13,637 nt of DNA, taken from NCBI GenBank assembly GCA_944385645.1, contig CALWYA010000016.1:1-13637 (forward strand), given 5' to 3'. The DNA comes from an uncultured Oscillospiraceae bacterium. Lineage in GTDB: Bacteria > Bacillota > Clostridia > Oscillospirales > Oscillospiraceae. A program made the position numbers and the translations under genes. The notes below the pieces were generated by a model that worked only from the letters and a program-made list of their open reading frames with translations, did not search any database and was not told the DNA's origin. Below are positions 13,075-13,637 of the stretch, one piece after another; position 1 is the first letter of the stretch, and each line of letters begins with the position of its first letter.

Positions 13075-13100
13075 GTAGGGGCCGATGTCCTCATCGGCCC
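13075..13100 (-). repeat. GGGC-stem-GCCC-CTAC palindromic element, copy E (inverted)
   Basis: On the minus strand it reads GGGCCGATG / CATCGGCCC (9 bp, loop AGGA) followed by CTAC. Together with the copy at 13025 it forms a facing pair 24 bp apart. The remaining stretch 13101-13147 shows nothing I recognise. Confidence 0.55.
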
Positions 13101-13147
13101 GCGGCTATCGCTGCTGGGCTTCGGCGGTGACCCCGGAGCTGGGCGAC

Positions 13148-13175
13148 AAAAATAGGGCCGCCCAATGGGCGGCCC
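13148..13175 (-). terminator. Intrinsic terminator of eno
   Basis: GGGCCGCCC (13155-13163) and GGGCGGCCC (13167-13175) form a 9-bp stem with a 3-nt loop. On the minus strand it is followed by TATTTTTG. It starts 18 bp after the eno stop codon. Confidence 0.85.
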
Positions 13176-13193
13176 TTGGAAAAATCAAAAATC

Positions 13194-13637
13194 TCAGCGC
13201 AGATTGAAGAACGCGCTCATGCCGGGGTACTCCGCAATGTCGCCCAGCTCCTCCTCGATGCGGAGCAGCTGGTTGTACTTGGCCACCCGGTCGGTGCGGC
13301 TGGGGGCGCCGGTCTTGATCTGGCCGGCGTTCAGGGCCACGGCGATGTCGGCGATGGTGGCGTCCTCGGTCTCGCCGGAGCGGTGGGACACGATGGCGGT
13401 GTAGCCGGCCCGGTTGGCCATCTGGATGGCGTCCAGGGTCTCGGTCAGGGTGCCGATCTGGTTGACCTTGATGAGGATGGCGTTGCCCACCTTCTTCTCG
13501 ATGCCGGTGGCCAGGCGCTCCACGTTGGTGACGAACAGGTCGTCGCCCACCAGCTGGACCCGGTCGCCGATGGCCTTCGTCAGCATGGCCCAGCCCTCCC
13601 AGTCGGTCTCGGCCATGCCGTCCTCCAGGGAGATGAT
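13194..13637 (-). CDS. eno: Enolase, C-terminal part (5' end beyond the window)
   Basis: 147 codons are visible, open to the right edge and ending at TGA 13194-13196. Enolase interconverts 2-phosphoglycerate and phosphoenolpyruvate in glycolysis. The visible part starts within ISLEDGMAE, which carries a Mg-binding acidic segment. It continues through LVGDDLFVTN (Mg-binding Asp), ILIKVNQIGTLTET (the catalytic Lys of the KxNQIG motif) and SHRSGETED (substrate-binding His-Arg-Ser). It ends in the usual FFNLR-type tail. All active-site motifs in this half are intact. It has its own terminator. The neighbouring intergenic region is the repeat island rather than a glycolytic operon; what lies upstream is outside the window. 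Confidence 0.97.
   Translation of the reverse strand: MISLEDGMAETDWEGWAMLTKAIGDRVQLVGDDLFVTNVERLATGIEKKVGNAILIKVNQIGTLTETLDAIQMANRAGYTAIVSHRSGETEDATIADIAVALNAGQIKTGAPSRTDRVAKYNQLLRIEEELGDIAEYPGMSAFFNLR

Overview
The window looks like a chromosomal segment of a GC-rich, anaerobic, gut-type member of the Clostridia. I infer Oscillospiraceae-like (Flavonifractor/Intestinimonas type) from the strong G/C third-position bias, sigma-A promoters, a flavin reductase-rubredoxin fusion, an SLH-anchored S41 protease, a YoaR/VanW-type protein and an XpaC-type protein. No phage, transposase, rRNA, tRNA or CRISPR array was seen. The family calls come from reading motifs; no database search was run.

Layout. 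(1) 1-965, minus: an NfeD-like membrane protein followed by an SPFH/stomatin protein cut by the window edge. (2) 1083-1847, minus: a high-molecular-weight rubredoxin with terminator, consensus promoter and a 19-bp Fur/PerR-like operator. It diverges from (3) purA (2030-3322, plus), which has its own promoter and a long leader hairpin abutting the ribosome site. (4) 3414-5279: a secreted S41 protease with PDZ and SLH domains. (5) 5440-7581: a two-gene G3E GTPase (COG0523) operon. The first protein has a His-rich linker and a Cys cluster; the second carries a YcgQ/DUF1980-like C-terminal domain. Together they suggest metal handling. (6) 7735-8295: an AT-richer island without a convincing long gene but with a complete minus-strand transcription unit (TTGACA promoter, about 525 nt body, 14-bp-stem terminator). 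It is probably an unidentified long non-coding RNA and is the most intriguing item here. (7) 8426-9103, minus: a DUF2461 protein. (8) 9177-11150, minus: a YoaR/VanW cell-envelope protein with a Thr/Asp/Pro/Gly repeat tail. (9) 11461-12612, plus: an XpaC-type membrane protein. (10) 12683-13100: an island of short palindromic repeats, including a 222-bp MITE-like element. (11) 13194-13637, minus: the C-terminal part of enolase.

Functional themes are oxygen/peroxide defence (rubredoxin fusion), purine synthesis, cell-envelope maintenance (SPFH/NfeD, S41-SLH, VanW, XpaC) and metal homeostasis (G3E pair). Two loci (5301-5370 and 12683-13100) share one hairpin family, GGGC-stem-GCCC followed by CTAC, whose stems differ in sequence but keep their pairing. 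This is typical of dispersed REP-like elements.
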